Assembly: GCA_024741835.1 (NCBI GenBank)
Contig: JAENRP010000032.1
Coordinates: forward strand, 775-64,774
Source of the DNA: Diplocarpon mali
Lineage: Eukaryota > Ascomycota > Leotiomycetes > Helotiales > Drepanopezizaceae
Length of the DNA stretch: 64,000 nucleotides
Reading direction: 5' to 3'
A program made the position numbers and the translations under genes. Below, in pieces: positions 42,486 to 53,745 of this stretch (the first letter of the stretch is position 1; every line of letters begins with the position of its first letter). The notes beneath the pieces are model-generated. The model was not told the DNA's origin and ran no database searches. It saw only the letters and a list, made by a program, of their open reading frames with translations.

Positions 42486-44108
42486 ATGGCCATCTTGGAT
42501 TTCACGCTCAGCCCAGAGTCACTGGATAAACTACACAGTGTTCTCGCATGCTTGTCGAAGTTCTCCGAGGCCGTCTCAATAGAAGCATCTCATGACAAAG
42601 TCAGGTCTTTTATATAAGAGGCGAAAATTTCAGTGCTGATTTCCTTTCCAGCTCGTTCTGACAGCTCTTAACTCATCCAAATCTGCCTACGCCTCGTTCT
42701 CACTAGGAAGCAAATTCTTTTCGAAATATCACTTCAAGCCTGTGAAGACTGGTCCCCAGGCTAAGGACAAGTTCACTTGCAAAATATACAACAAGGTTCA
42801 TGTTTATGCGGCACCAACCATCTTTTATCTGCTAATTCAGACAGGCCTTGCTGTCAATTTTCAAAGGTCGAGCAGTCGATGCGACAAGAGAGAAGGACAC
42901 TGCAGTTGAGAAATGCGATATAGCTATCGAAGATGGCGGAGGAAAAGCTAAGAGTCGATTTGTCATTAAAATTACATGTAGACATGGTATGCAGAATCTA
43001 AAACTTCCCGGGTACACTCGTTGAACTTTGAACTTTGTAGGTGTTCTTAAGACATACCGCCTGACATTCGAATCGGTTACCCCCATGCACGCCCTGTTTA
43101 TAAAGGAGAGTGCGAACAACAGTTGGTCCATCTCCTCTAGGACTCTCCGGGAGTTCGTCGAACATTTCGGTCCGGGTACAGAGCAGCTGGACATCTATTC
43201 CGAAGACGGTCGTGTGAGTTTCACTAGCTATACTGAAAAGATCGTGTCAGGAAATGGTACGTGCTATGAAATTGTGGATCGCTTTTTGAATTAACTTGGC
43301 CAAGAGATACTGAAGCAGCCCCTGCATACTACAATCGCCATAGACACGCTCGAGTTCGGGGACTTTTCAGTTGAAGAAAAGCTTCACATTGTCATCAGTG
43401 TTAAAGACTTTAAAGCAATTATTGCACACGCAGGCATTGCAAACACAATGGTCAGGGCTTTGTACTCACATCCTACAAACCCGATGCAATTCTCATACAG
43501 TGAGGACGGTATACTAAGCGAGTTCATTCTCATGACTATTGGGGAGTCAAGAGCTGCCTCGACCACACCTGTTCCAAACATGTCGAGGATGAACTCCAAA
43601 AGACCCGCGTCGCGCCAACCTTTGGAGGCCACATCCAGCTTCAAGAGAACAGCAACTTCAAAGATGCCTCCCCCGCCAACGATTGCTGCCCCAGACCTCG
43701 CTCATGTAGCAAGTAGAGTTCCTAGACCTTCGCCACCCCCCCCGCAGCCCAGTGTTCAGTCACAGTCACTCTTTCTGCCCCAAACCGATGATGATAGACA
43801 ATGGGATCCAGCGGACTTTGAACAAGAGGACGACGGAATGTTGCTGTGGGACACTGGTGACCAAAGAGCAGGTGTCTTGTGTAATTTTGAGGCTTCATAT
43901 GCTGACCACCTGCAGAATTCTGTGACGATGAATTCAAGGCAACAAGAAGACTCTGGGAGTCAAGAACAGAATGCCATCGACAATGAAGATTACGACTCAG
44001 TTCCAGCACAGCGACTGGCACCAACACAAAGACTATCAGAGGTAAGTTTTTGGCTCCTTGCAATAACATGGCTGAGGGAACCAGGTCCATGGATTATTCG
44101 ATGATTGA
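42486..44108 (+). CDS. RAD9: DNA-damage checkpoint clamp subunit Rad9
   Basis: This is a subunit of the nuclear Rad9-Hus1-Rad1 ring that is loaded at DNA damage and activates the ATR/Mec1 pathway. Six exons (42486-42599, 42652-42795, 42845-42986, 43041-43256, 43305-44041, 44085-44108) give 458 residues. The PCNA-like part starts MAILDFTLSPESLDKL and runs to about residue 270, including RFVIKITCRHGVLKTYRLTFE, the interdomain region and MQFSYSEDGILSEFILMTIGE. The remaining tail is disordered, acidic and Ser/Gln-rich, as expected of a phosphorylated tail. The last exon is only 24 bases and codes VHGLFDD, which fits the conserved C-terminal (V)xGLFD ending. It converges with ATS1. Confidence 0.93.
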
Positions 44109-44260
44109 GAGGTTGCTACAAGTATCAGAACTGCACACCCGGCTCGCTGCTCACAAGCTCCTGGCAGGCGGCATCAAAAAGAACAGGCGGTTGCCCAGAA
44201 CTACTTGGGAGAAGTTGAGGGACAGCACTTACCCCCAAAAGGCCTAGATGCGACCATAGC

Positions 44261-45349
44261 TCATGTGCTAACGCAAACCCAACTTGTAGCATATCCTGCT
44301 CCTATACTGGAGATTTTGCCCCCCGAAGGTAGATATTGAGCAGAAGCAATAATGTTCCATCGTCCCTTGACGTCCCCGTTCGCAGTGCTTGGACCGCAAT
44401 TTCCATGTTCTCCCCAACCCCATGCCAGTACTTCTCCGTTGGTACCGAGTCCCAGGGCGTGCTCACTTCCAATCGCAATCTGTGACAAAAGTGGTAGCTC
44501 TGGAGGCGCTAGCTGACCATGGTCGTCTCTTCCCCAGGAAAGAAGTTTCCCATCCTCCTGCAAGACAAAGATGCTTCCCCAGGATGCGCCAACGTCTCTC
44601 CACCCTGGTACGGCATTTGGTGCTGCAGATCTTACGTTCCACTTATCAGAACCCAAGACAGCATGTTGTCCAAATTGAGGATCTCCAAGAAGGTATGTAA
44701 ACTCTCGCCCACAAACCACTCGTAGGACCTTGAAGTTTAGCCCCGAAATCTTCCGCGGCTCGTAGATTATTCCTTCCGCTTGACCCAGCTGGCCTTTCCG
44801 GCCATTGCCCCACCCATAAACATCCCCATTACTCAGAGCGACGACGACGTGACTTACCGAAGCGGCGAGATCTACTACCTCGAGACCTACTGGCGGAAAG
44901 TTCGTGAGTAGTTGAACTTTGGCTGAGCGAAAGATGAACTCTCCCTGGCCGAGTTCGCCCCTATTCCCAACGCCAAAGGTGTAAACTTTAGTAGCGCCGC
45001 CATATTCGTCTTGCTGTACGATTATAGAAGTTTCCCAAGTTCCAGCACACAAAATGACTCGACTATTTGTTGCCTCTGTATCGAATTGAACTAAATGAAA
45101 ACGGGACTCCGATATTTTATTGTTCAATACTGGGCCGCATGCACCGCTGCTATTGTTTCCTGAGCCGTAAAGTACGCCCGACGCCAGCAGAAGCGTATGG
45201 TTCCCTCCTGCCTTGATTTGGCTGACTTGGCTTAGCGGCATAACTGGATCAAGCATGACTTGCTTCGGGACAGAGACATCCTCTTTGTGACCGATTCCAA
45301 GCTGGCCCGAGCCATTTGATCCGATTGCATAGATTGTCGCTGTTGTCAT
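44261..45349 (-). CDS. RCC1-repeat protein, Ats1-like
   Basis: This is an RCC1-type beta-propeller protein; the yeast relative Ats1 works with Kti11 in the elongator tRNA-modification pathway and was found as an alpha-tubulin suppressor. From the ATG at 45349 the intronless frame encodes 362 residues. Repeats are visible as YAIGSNGSGQLGIG, YTFGVGNRGELGQG, YGWGNGRKGQLGQ, LSWGRDDHGQLAP and LAWGWGEHGNCGP. MTTATIYAIGSNG starts directly before the first blade, like Ats1, while the upstream ATG at about 45376 would add unrelated residues. I judge Ats1 over other RCC1-repeat proteins from length and the N-terminus; the exact partner is inferred. Confidence 0.83.
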   Translation of the reverse strand: MTTATIYAIGSNGSGQLGIGHKEDVSVPKQVMLDPVMPLSQVSQIKAGGNHTLLLASGVLYGSGNNSSGACGPVLNNKISESRFHLVQFDTEATNSRVILCAGTWETSIIVQQDEYGGATKVYTFGVGNRGELGQGEFIFRSAKVQLLTNFPPVGLEVVDLAASVSHVVVALSNGDVYGWGNGRKGQLGQAEGIIYEPRKISGLNFKVLRVVCGREFTYLLGDPQFGQHAVLGSDKWNVRSAAPNAVPGWRDVGASWGSIFVLQEDGKLLSWGRDDHGQLAPPELPLLSQIAIGSEHALGLGTNGEVLAWGWGEHGNCGPSTANGDVKGRWNIIASAQYLPSGGKISSIGAGYATSWVCVST

Positions 45350-45553
45350 CTCGTGTTTGTGTACGTTGTTGATCAGCTCAACCACCACACAAGGTCTTCT
45401 CATAATCACGTTTAATGCCAAGGCGCTAAGTGGGCTCGGCTACAACGCCTTCCTTTTAGCGACCACAATCTCCCACCACCATATTTCCTAAACTTTTTAC
45501 AGCCCCTTGGAGATCAACAACGACATCCGGCAATCACTTCGACAACCACCAAG

Positions 45554-47146
45554 ATGCCTTCCTCCAAGTCGTACGTCGCTCGTCCCTTCGAATATATCAT
45601 CGAATGTGCTGGATCCAGTCTAGTCGGTGCCCTCTCGCTGGAGCGCAACAATATCGAAGTCAGCTCCAAAGTGACCGATGCGTGCTCCCAGCTCGATTAT
45701 TCCTGAGCTGCTCCCTGGTCGATTCAGGTCTAATCAACCTGCATCCCCAGAGATGTAGTACGGGGTTTTGAGGTTGAAAATCTGCTTCTCCTTTAAAATC
45801 ATTGCAGCACACAATCAACTAGTTCCACTGCCTAGCGCAAATGTTACGAAAGTATTGGCCTACGTGCAGTGCATTCTTCCTGGACTAAGTCTGGGGTCTT
45901 GTTGGATGAGATTCAGGCTCGATTTGCGCAACCATCCTAGTCCCCCTGCGGGTTAAAGGAACAGTTTCACAGTCGAGCCTCTCGCCGATCAAAACTATAT
46001 CTTCGAGTTAGCCATCTGCGAGAATGCTGCGCTCTAGCTGCAATTCCCACTCGGCGCTCTACCACATACAATTGTATGAATGGCACATGACTAACCTGAT
46101 CTAGATCTGTCCCTACCCTCGACCAGATTCTCGTTCCTGAGACTCTGTTGAAAAAGCGAAAGTCCCAGGAGAAGGCGCGCGAGGAGCGTACAGCTGAGCT
46201 CGAGAAGAAGAAGAAGGTCAGTCGAGATCCTACACATACACGGGATGGTATTTCGGGACTTTTATGATGTATAACACCACTTTTGCGACTAGGCGCAAAA
46301 AGTGTCGATGCTGTCGCCAAATTAACCATCTTTCGGGTCTGAACTATGTCATTGAAAATGCCATTCTGTGTATAATGAGGTCGGGCTTTGTTCAATAGCT
46401 AACTGCCTCATCATAGGCCGCCAAGGAGAAACGTGGTGTCATCTTCAAGCGCGCTGAGAAGTACGTCAAGGAGTACCGTGACCAGGAGCGCGAGAAGATC
46501 CGTCTGCAACGCCTGGCTAAGCAAGAAGGCAACTTTTACATTCCTGCTGAGGAAAAGTTGGTCTTCGTCGTACGAATCAAAGGGCACGTCATGCAATTTT
46601 CCATTTGTCACTTTGCTAATTCATATTGCAGTATCAACAAGATTGCACCAAAGCCTCGCAAGATCCTCCAACTTCTTCGTCTTCTCCAGATTAACAACGG
46701 TGTTTTTGTTCGCATGACCAAGGCCACTCTTGAAATGTTGAAGGTTGTCGAGCCATGGATTGCTTACGGATACCCCAACTTGAAGACAGTGCGTGAGCTC
46801 ATCTATAAGCGTGGATACGGAAAGGTCAACAAGCAGCGCATTGCTCTCACCGACAACTCCATCATTGAGGAGAACCTCGGCAAGTACGGTATCGTATGTA
46901 TGGAGGACTTGATCCACGAAATCGTTACCGTTGGCCCCAACTTCAAGCAAACCGCCAACTTCCTCTGGCCATTTAAGCTCAGCAATCCAACTGGTGGATT
47001 CCGCACTCGCAAGTTCCGTCACTTTGTTGAAGGGTACGTGGTCATCCATTTCTCATCAGACTTTTGTGTACTGACATGATTTTTCCAGTGGTGATCTCGG
47101 AAACCGCGAGGAGAAGATCAATGCTTTGGTCAGGCAGATGAACTAA
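45554..47146 (+). CDS. RPL7: 60S ribosomal protein uL30 (L7)
   Basis: This is a component of the large ribosomal subunit. Five exons (45554-45570, 46105-46216, 46417-46583, 46632-47033, 47089-47146) give 251 residues. Family sequence is continuous after splicing: [79 protein letters not shown] and the end [12 protein letters not shown]. Exon 1 codes only five and two-thirds codons and is followed by a 534-base intron; intron 2 is 200 bases. Intron 3 must start with GC (GG|GCACGT at 46584), since only that site keeps Gly-Ile-Asn-Lys in phase. Identity is firm; exon 1 is inferred from phase and position. Confidence 0.94.
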
Positions 47147-48750
47147 TAGGGCTGTTGTGTCATGGAGAACGGAACTTGTTGCTTATGATCATTATGCGCC
47201 ACACACGGCATATTGATTCTTGAAAAATTAAAATGACCTTGCACAACAAAAGTGGCTTCTTAGGAATTTGTAATTTTGTCTATTCAACAAGTGAGAACCC
47301 TGATATTTACAGAAAACTATAATCTTCATATGCTTTGTTTAAATCAGAATACTTAGTTGCCTCTGGAATTCAGTTTCTTTTCCCCAATGCCCACTAGCCT
47401 TGCTGTACGTCCTGCTCTCTCTACCATGCACCTCGCTTTCTTCCAGTCCTTTAGAAACGTAATCCAGAGTTGAATATGATTTTCGAAGCTCCTTAAGTGT
47501 CTCTCTGACTCTGGGAGTTTAATATCGAAAACAGTTCTTTGAATAGCTTGTTCCTTGACTTGGAGAATAACCGCGAAGCTAGCTGACAATGTTTGTGGAC
47601 CTCGTGCTTTTGCCGAAGGCTACGGCCGAGAATCTGTATCCCATCGCTGTGGCCGTAGTTATCCTCATCTTAATATTGTTCCCTTCTTTCCGCTCTGCCT
47701 CATCTAGGTATTCGTTTCCGTTATTATTGTCGTCTTCATAATTCCCCTCGGCCCTGTAAGCAAAATATAAGTACTTATAGTATGTCAGCTTTCGCTCACT
47801 GCTATACTTATTCCAGGACTCTTAACTTATCTTCAGTACATGAATTTTCTCGAGATCTGAAAAAGCACCTCGTTTTTATGAGCTGTTTCGAACTTTCGTT
47901 ATATCGCTGACAGCGGGATTCTTGACCCTGTTGCAGCCCAGCCCCGTTTAAAAACAAAAGGTGGCGTAAGACTGCATGGCTTACTGCCTCTATATGATCA
48001 ACGAATTCTTCTATTCGCGCAAGAAATCCCAGGCATACATAGGGAGTATCTTGGATCCAAATACCTACTTACAGTTTAACTTGTTCTTGATGAGGGTGCT
48101 TTTCTCTTGCAGGGTATGATGCATGAACAATCAGCCAGGTCTATAGGTATTAACAAAAGCTGTAATCTCCCTGAATCGGTTCTGTTATGCCGACATGAAT
48201 GCCTAGCGCAAACGTCGTCAACATGATATCTTCAGAATCTGCTGATGTAAACACCACGGAAATTCGCATGTCCTTGGTGACAATAAAGCGAAGCGAGCTA
48301 AATTACTCTACATCCCGCATGTATCTACTTGCCCCTGTCCATGGGCTTCAAGTGGCACCATGACTACAAGTAGCAGTTTACGTGAGCCGAGGTAAGACAT
48401 GTTTTTCGGGTCCTAGACAGCAATATATGCATAAATTCTTATATACATACACATAAATCCACATGAGAGAATGAGACAGGCAAAGAAGGCGGATGCTTCA
48501 TTAAATCATATTGCGGAAATAATCACAGGGTAAATAGAACTTTGTGTTTTCTTGAAAAGGCCCCCTAGGTCCATAAGAAATACAATAAGATCCGGCATGC
48601 TATAATCCTCGAAAGCCCGTCTTATAGCATCCAGTTTTTGGACGCGAAAAAATTGTTTCCTTGGTTATCAAAGCCAATCTGGGCAATTGTAATCGAGCAA
48701 TTGGGGACGGCTTCGGTGACATGCTAATCGTAGTACCGGTTTCGGTGAAT
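47147..48750. other. Convergent region RPL7/ISA2
   Basis: This 1.6-kb AT-rich stretch lies between converging stop codons. A 78-codon frame on the minus strand (47353-47589) lacks an ATG and any recognised motif. I see no gene here. Confidence 0.45.
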
Positions 48751-49578
48751 TCAAGTCTTAATATCAAAGCTAGTTCCACACCCACAACTACTAGTAGCCA
48801 AAGGGTTGTCCACAATTTTAAACTGACTTCCTATCAACTCCACCGTGTAATCAATCTTGCTCCCCTTCAACAGCTCCAGACTGGGACCATCCATGACAAC
48901 CTTAGCTCCCGACCCGTCATCCGCTTCAAAAATAGTATCGCCTTCCTCAAACTTCCCCGTCTTCTCTCCAGGTTGCGAGATTGGTGGCGTGGGAGTTCTT
49001 GATGGCATTGCATTCGGATCGTTTGAGGAGGTATTCAGCGCGGGGGAAGCTTCTTCGTGAAGAGCATCAGGAGTGGCGGCGAGGGATGGGAGAGTGGTGA
49101 GGGACATGAGGTATTGAAAGCCGTGGCAGCCACCACTTTCGACTTGAATCCGGAGAGCGAGATTTGGGTTAGAGTCTTTGGACATTATCTCTTTTAAGCG
49201 CTATAAAAACGTAAGATTCGGATTTTGAAGGAAGATATTCACTCGTTAACATACATTCGAAGCTCGGGGGGTGATTTCCACTTCCATAGGAGATCCATCG
49301 TCGTCATTGCGGGGGTTATATATGGCACTTGTTGCTCGTCGGTTTTGGGAGGATGCGAAGTTTCTCTTGGCTTGGAGATGACTTCTTGGAGAATGTATGC
49401 TCTCCTCGAGGCCACTTCGTCGAGCAACAAATAAAGCGCTTGGAGCTAGAAACCCTAGGACTAGAAAGCTTCTATGGAGCTGTCGTTGGGGGGCGAGTTT
49501 GAGAAAAGCTCGTGCAGCGGACGATGGCGAAGAGTTGATGATGTGAGAACAGCTTCTTGGTATACACTGGGATGCCAT
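48751..49578 (-). CDS. ISA2: Mitochondrial iron-sulfur assembly protein Isa2
   Basis: This A-type mitochondrial carrier acts with Isa1 and Iba57 in building 4Fe-4S clusters, including those of lipoate synthase and aconitase. Exons 49578-49255 and 49200-48751 (54-base intron; PRASN-RLKEIMSKDS junction) encode 257 residues. The three ligand cysteines are present: Cys in RIQVESGGCHGFQY and CGC in SSCGCGTSFDIK. A long Ser/Thr/Pro-rich insertion of about 45 residues separates the conserved strands, as in other filamentous ascomycetes. The N-terminal 90 residues are basic with few acidic residues, fitting a mitochondrial presequence; MASQCIPRSC at 49578 is the first ATG. Confidence 0.93.
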
Positions 49579-52500
49579 TTTGCTTGCTACAGGGCGGAAT
49601 GCGAGTTTCAAGATGAGGGTAAAGAGTGAACGATGTGGTGATGTGATTCGGAGATGATTCAGCACAAGGTGATCTTATCAAACATCAATACAGTAGTCAT
49701 CCATGTAGTCACGTGCACATCAGTGTTAACCCCTGTAAAGACGGTCAACAGATGTACTCTCTATAGAACCCTTTAATGATACAAGTCCGATGGATTACTA
49801 ATATGCAGAACCCAGCTTCGGATTCGTGAACTGGCAGATCGTTTCCAAGTTGTAAAAATCAGTTTCGTAAGTGCCTTTGTAATACCGCCTAGATATTAGA
49901 GGACTCTGCACCACTACGAGCGGCCGCCTTTTGAACAAAATCGCAAGAAAGTGTCATTCGGCGCATTTTTGGACATGATATAGATGTAGAAATTTTAGAT
50001 CGCTCCTTGAGGTTAGCCTCTGGTATCTCGTTTCCAGATCCCACTTCCAAATCCGCTGATTCTTTCAGACGCACAATCGAGCGATTTAACGGCTCAAAAC
50101 TACAATGCTCTATTTGATTACTAGATAATCAGTCCTCAGCATCCAGGATGTGCGGAAGTCAAACGCAGCTTTCAAGACATCTAGCCAAGCTTCCATTGTT
50201 GTAGCTGCTTTCCTAGGAGCAATGTATGACGTTGGTATATGCGGACCCCCTGAGACAGTGCTATATGTTAGGTCGATCCTAGAACGCTGGTAAATTGTTT
50301 CTTGACAAGATCACAATGATTAATTCTGAAGCAACCTTTAATTTCATCATGATGGGAGTCTCCATTGATCAAGAATGTTGATAAAGCCTGTGATGTGATC
50401 AGATCAAAGGAGAAGATTGACCTTGTTTTTGTATCACCTGGATTTTTGGCTTTCGGAAGATCTTGATACTTCGTTCTTATGGATTTTAGTTGCTTAGTTC
50501 TGTCAAAAAGCCCAGACGGCATCAGCATTCCCCGTGGACTTCGGCACTACTCACTATTAGGATTCGTGTACAACCTGCTTCGGTTGCTGATAAGTAAACA
50601 CCCACTACCCTGAGTCTCCTCCAGCCTGCCGGGCAGTCAAGAGAGTGCCATGGTTATTACTGACTTGGGAGGTAAAGAGTGACTTCAAGTTCATTGAAGC
50701 AGCAGAAAACGGCACCACCAACCCATCTCGATTTTCGAATAACTTGCAAGATGTAACCCGAAGGTAACTTCCATTCAATGGTATTCAGGTTTTGTAGATT
50801 CCGGAGTGATCGATTGTCTCTTGGCCGTAGCTTCAGGGCTCTACGCTATCCCAGCAGCCATTGGACTTTGGACTAAAATACCAATCACTAACGTCTTCTC
50901 AACACGCATGAGTGAAGCTGGAGAGAGCTTTTCGCCGGTTTCTATAAGCTCAAAGTTCCTGTTCTCCACTAAACTGTTACTTCTGGAGTTAGCTGCCGGC
51001 TGGAGTGATGATTGCTTCTGTACCGTGCCGATGGAGTCGATAAGCTTGTCTAGGAGGAGACTTAGGTTGTTTGGGAAAGGGCGTTGGCAAAATCTGCTGA
51101 ATTTGGGAACTGGGTCACAGAATGTTGGTTTCTTAGTGCTCTCAGAGGTCGTCTTTGGCATCGCAGTTTTATATATATTGAGTAATGCCAGCTGGGAAGA
51201 TCTCTTGATAGCTTTGATTATAACTTCTTTCCTCTGCCCTGACTCTCGCTCGCTGGACGCTTCGCAAGCTTTCGTCTCCCCATTCCTGCGACTTTTAGAT
51301 AACTCCTACGCCAATCTCACCCCTTAGCGTCCTTCGACGTGCTTAGAGATTCCTTTCCGCAGCATGCTTCATAAAATTTTCATGTCCAATTTCAACAGTC
51401 CCAACGCCGTAATAAAGGAATCATCCAGTCCCGCCTCCCTGAACCGAAACTTCTTACTTTTGAGTTGGCGAGCCGATTTGACCGATTCATGGAAGTCCCA
51501 CAGAAGAGATAGTCCTGGGGCTATAGAAACATTGCTTTGACTTGCCTTCGTTGAACATCTTGTTCATCACACCCTGCGACCATAATTAGGCTTTAATCCA
51601 TGAATTTGAAACACTGACTTTTGTTACCCATGTATACATCTCAATTTTTTTACAGGGCAGTCTCGGGAGCGATGTGGGTTTCGGAACCATCGTCAGTACT
51701 GTAGCGTTGTTGATCTCACTGACCCAACTTGGGAGTTGAGATCTCTAGCCTTTATAGAGGCTATCGAAATTTATTGGGAACATACAGATTTTAACTTACA
51801 TAGCGTGTAAACGATGGTAACGTTCTATCAGTCTCAGCCCGTAAGCCTAGCTCACCTATAATCATCAGCACAATTCCTCAACATAGGGTACGAACAACAA
51901 CCAGATATTCAGTCTATAAAAAGCTGAATGATCCTTGTGAAGCTATCTCTTCAACTCAGCGTTAGTCTAACTAGGTAGGCTCTCCACTCTTCAGCTCTTT
52001 AATGGTATCCCACTTCGTCGGATTTTCGCGCGCCACTTACCCAAAATCCGCCTGAATGATTACAGCATTGCTTTATTGTGAAAATAATACCCTGGTGTGT
52101 CACAACACCGAGGCATTTTCTACGAGAAGTCATGAATTTGGCGTCGATGCTGTGGGCTCTTCCCGCACTATAGCTAGCCTTAGCTGGTCCTGAGCTTGAT
52201 GCAGTTGAGTTTGAGCAGCTGGCAGATGAGGTGCATATGACAAGGTTCACGGCTATGGACGTCGTTGGCGTAAGTACAGTAGTGGCTGGTGTGGCAGTGC
52301 TGGTGATTGTTGTAGCTGTAGTACTTTGAACACATCGGGAATACCCTGATTCTTGGATCAGCCCGTTTAGTTGTCCCAAGCTCTATGAGACCTTGGGACA
52401 CTTAAAGGATCGATTTTCACAGATGGCTTAGAATCACTGTAGAGGGAGACTTCGTTACTAATTGGAAATCGTTAACACGTGTCATCACTTCGAATGTTTG

Positions 52501-53745
52501 CAACAATAGCACGGATGTTCTCGCTCCAGTCCACCTCACCCCGCCGCCTAAAGATTCGCTCCTGTTCCAAGGCGAACTGATACTCAAGCAACTCTACATT
52601 GAGCCTTGGCAACCCCGTGGGTTGAAATGATATCGATATCAATCAACAATAACGTAATAGCAAAAAGACTTTTGAAGTTGAGCATCATGTCTTTACACCG
52701 GAAGATATTTGCAGCAGAACTCGAGCAGAAGTTTGGAAAGGTGCGAAGTTCAAGTTAGTCATCAGAACGTACTTTAAACATGAAACTCGAGAATGATTTC
52801 GAATGCACATTGCTTGCCATTGCCACCCCGCCATCATATCTCAGAAGGCAGGACGACTAAGTATGCGGTCCAGCCTGGATAACCATTTGCATGGTCTTGA
52901 CCCGATTAATCCCAAACAGCACCACTGTGAAATAGTTTGAGATCACTCCAAATTCTATCTTTGGAGACGAGCAGGGAGGATGCCAATTGATGAAACCCTC
53001 GACATAGGATATGCAAGGCAGGCGCCTGTAACAAGCACCGGCTCATCGAAATACATTCACCTAACTTATGAGCGTACATATTGATATAGGCATTTTGACT
53101 TGAAAAGAGGTGTCTGGTACTTCGCCTGTTGTGTACGCAATCAAGCTGCTGACTTCGAATGTAAAGTGCCAGAAAGAATATATATAGCCACCGCCCCCCT
53201 CTGCCTTTGTTCGAACGATGGCTCTGGGTTGGAAGGCCTTCATAGCGAAAGGAATCAGGGGAAGTGGGGTTCAGGGCGCAACCACGTTTACATCCAAGCT
53301 GAAATCGGTCCCTGAACCGGATTTCTGAAGAGGGTTGAGGCTAGACGAGCAAGGCTGCTTGTTCTCGTGAGTGTATCGTTACGTTTTGCGGAGCAAAGGG
53401 ATTATTGACCCGGCATAAGGAGAAAAGGGAGGTTCTGGACCAGGAGACGTAACACGGGAGTTACTTTTTCATCAACACAACACCAGGGAAATTTTGAATA
53501 TATAGACAAGTCAACAAGCTTGCCCGACTCAGGAGAATATGGCGAAATCGACTCACATTTACTAGACCTAGGACAAGTTATGTTGCTAGAAAGTGATAGG
53601 TTTCTAGTGTAGACCATGTCTACTGCTGTATGCTTTCGCTTTCGCTCATCAATGAGCGCGATACGCCTCCCGAAAATGAGCACTTTTTCTTCGTCTTGGC
53701 TCACGTTTCGTCACCGATTATCTGTCGTTACATCGTTACATCCTA
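49579..53745. other. 4.2-kb region without a supportable gene
   Basis: The region is relatively AT-rich and lies between the ISA2 start and the CSE1 stop. It holds several minus-strand frames (49889-50074, 50268-50528, 50841-51161, 51999-52379) that might be exons or relics of one or more genes, but I could not join them in phase and recognise no domain. No transposase, reverse transcriptase or terminal repeats were seen. Confidence 0.4.

Noticed and set aside
46589..46631. GT donor at 46589 for RPL7 intron 3
   Set aside because: It leaves the exon in phase 0 while the next exon needs phase 2, which would destroy the conserved INKIAPKP sequence.
47353..47589. 78-codon frame on the minus strand
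   Set aside because: It lacks an ATG, has no recognised motif and lies in the 3' flanks of two converging genes.
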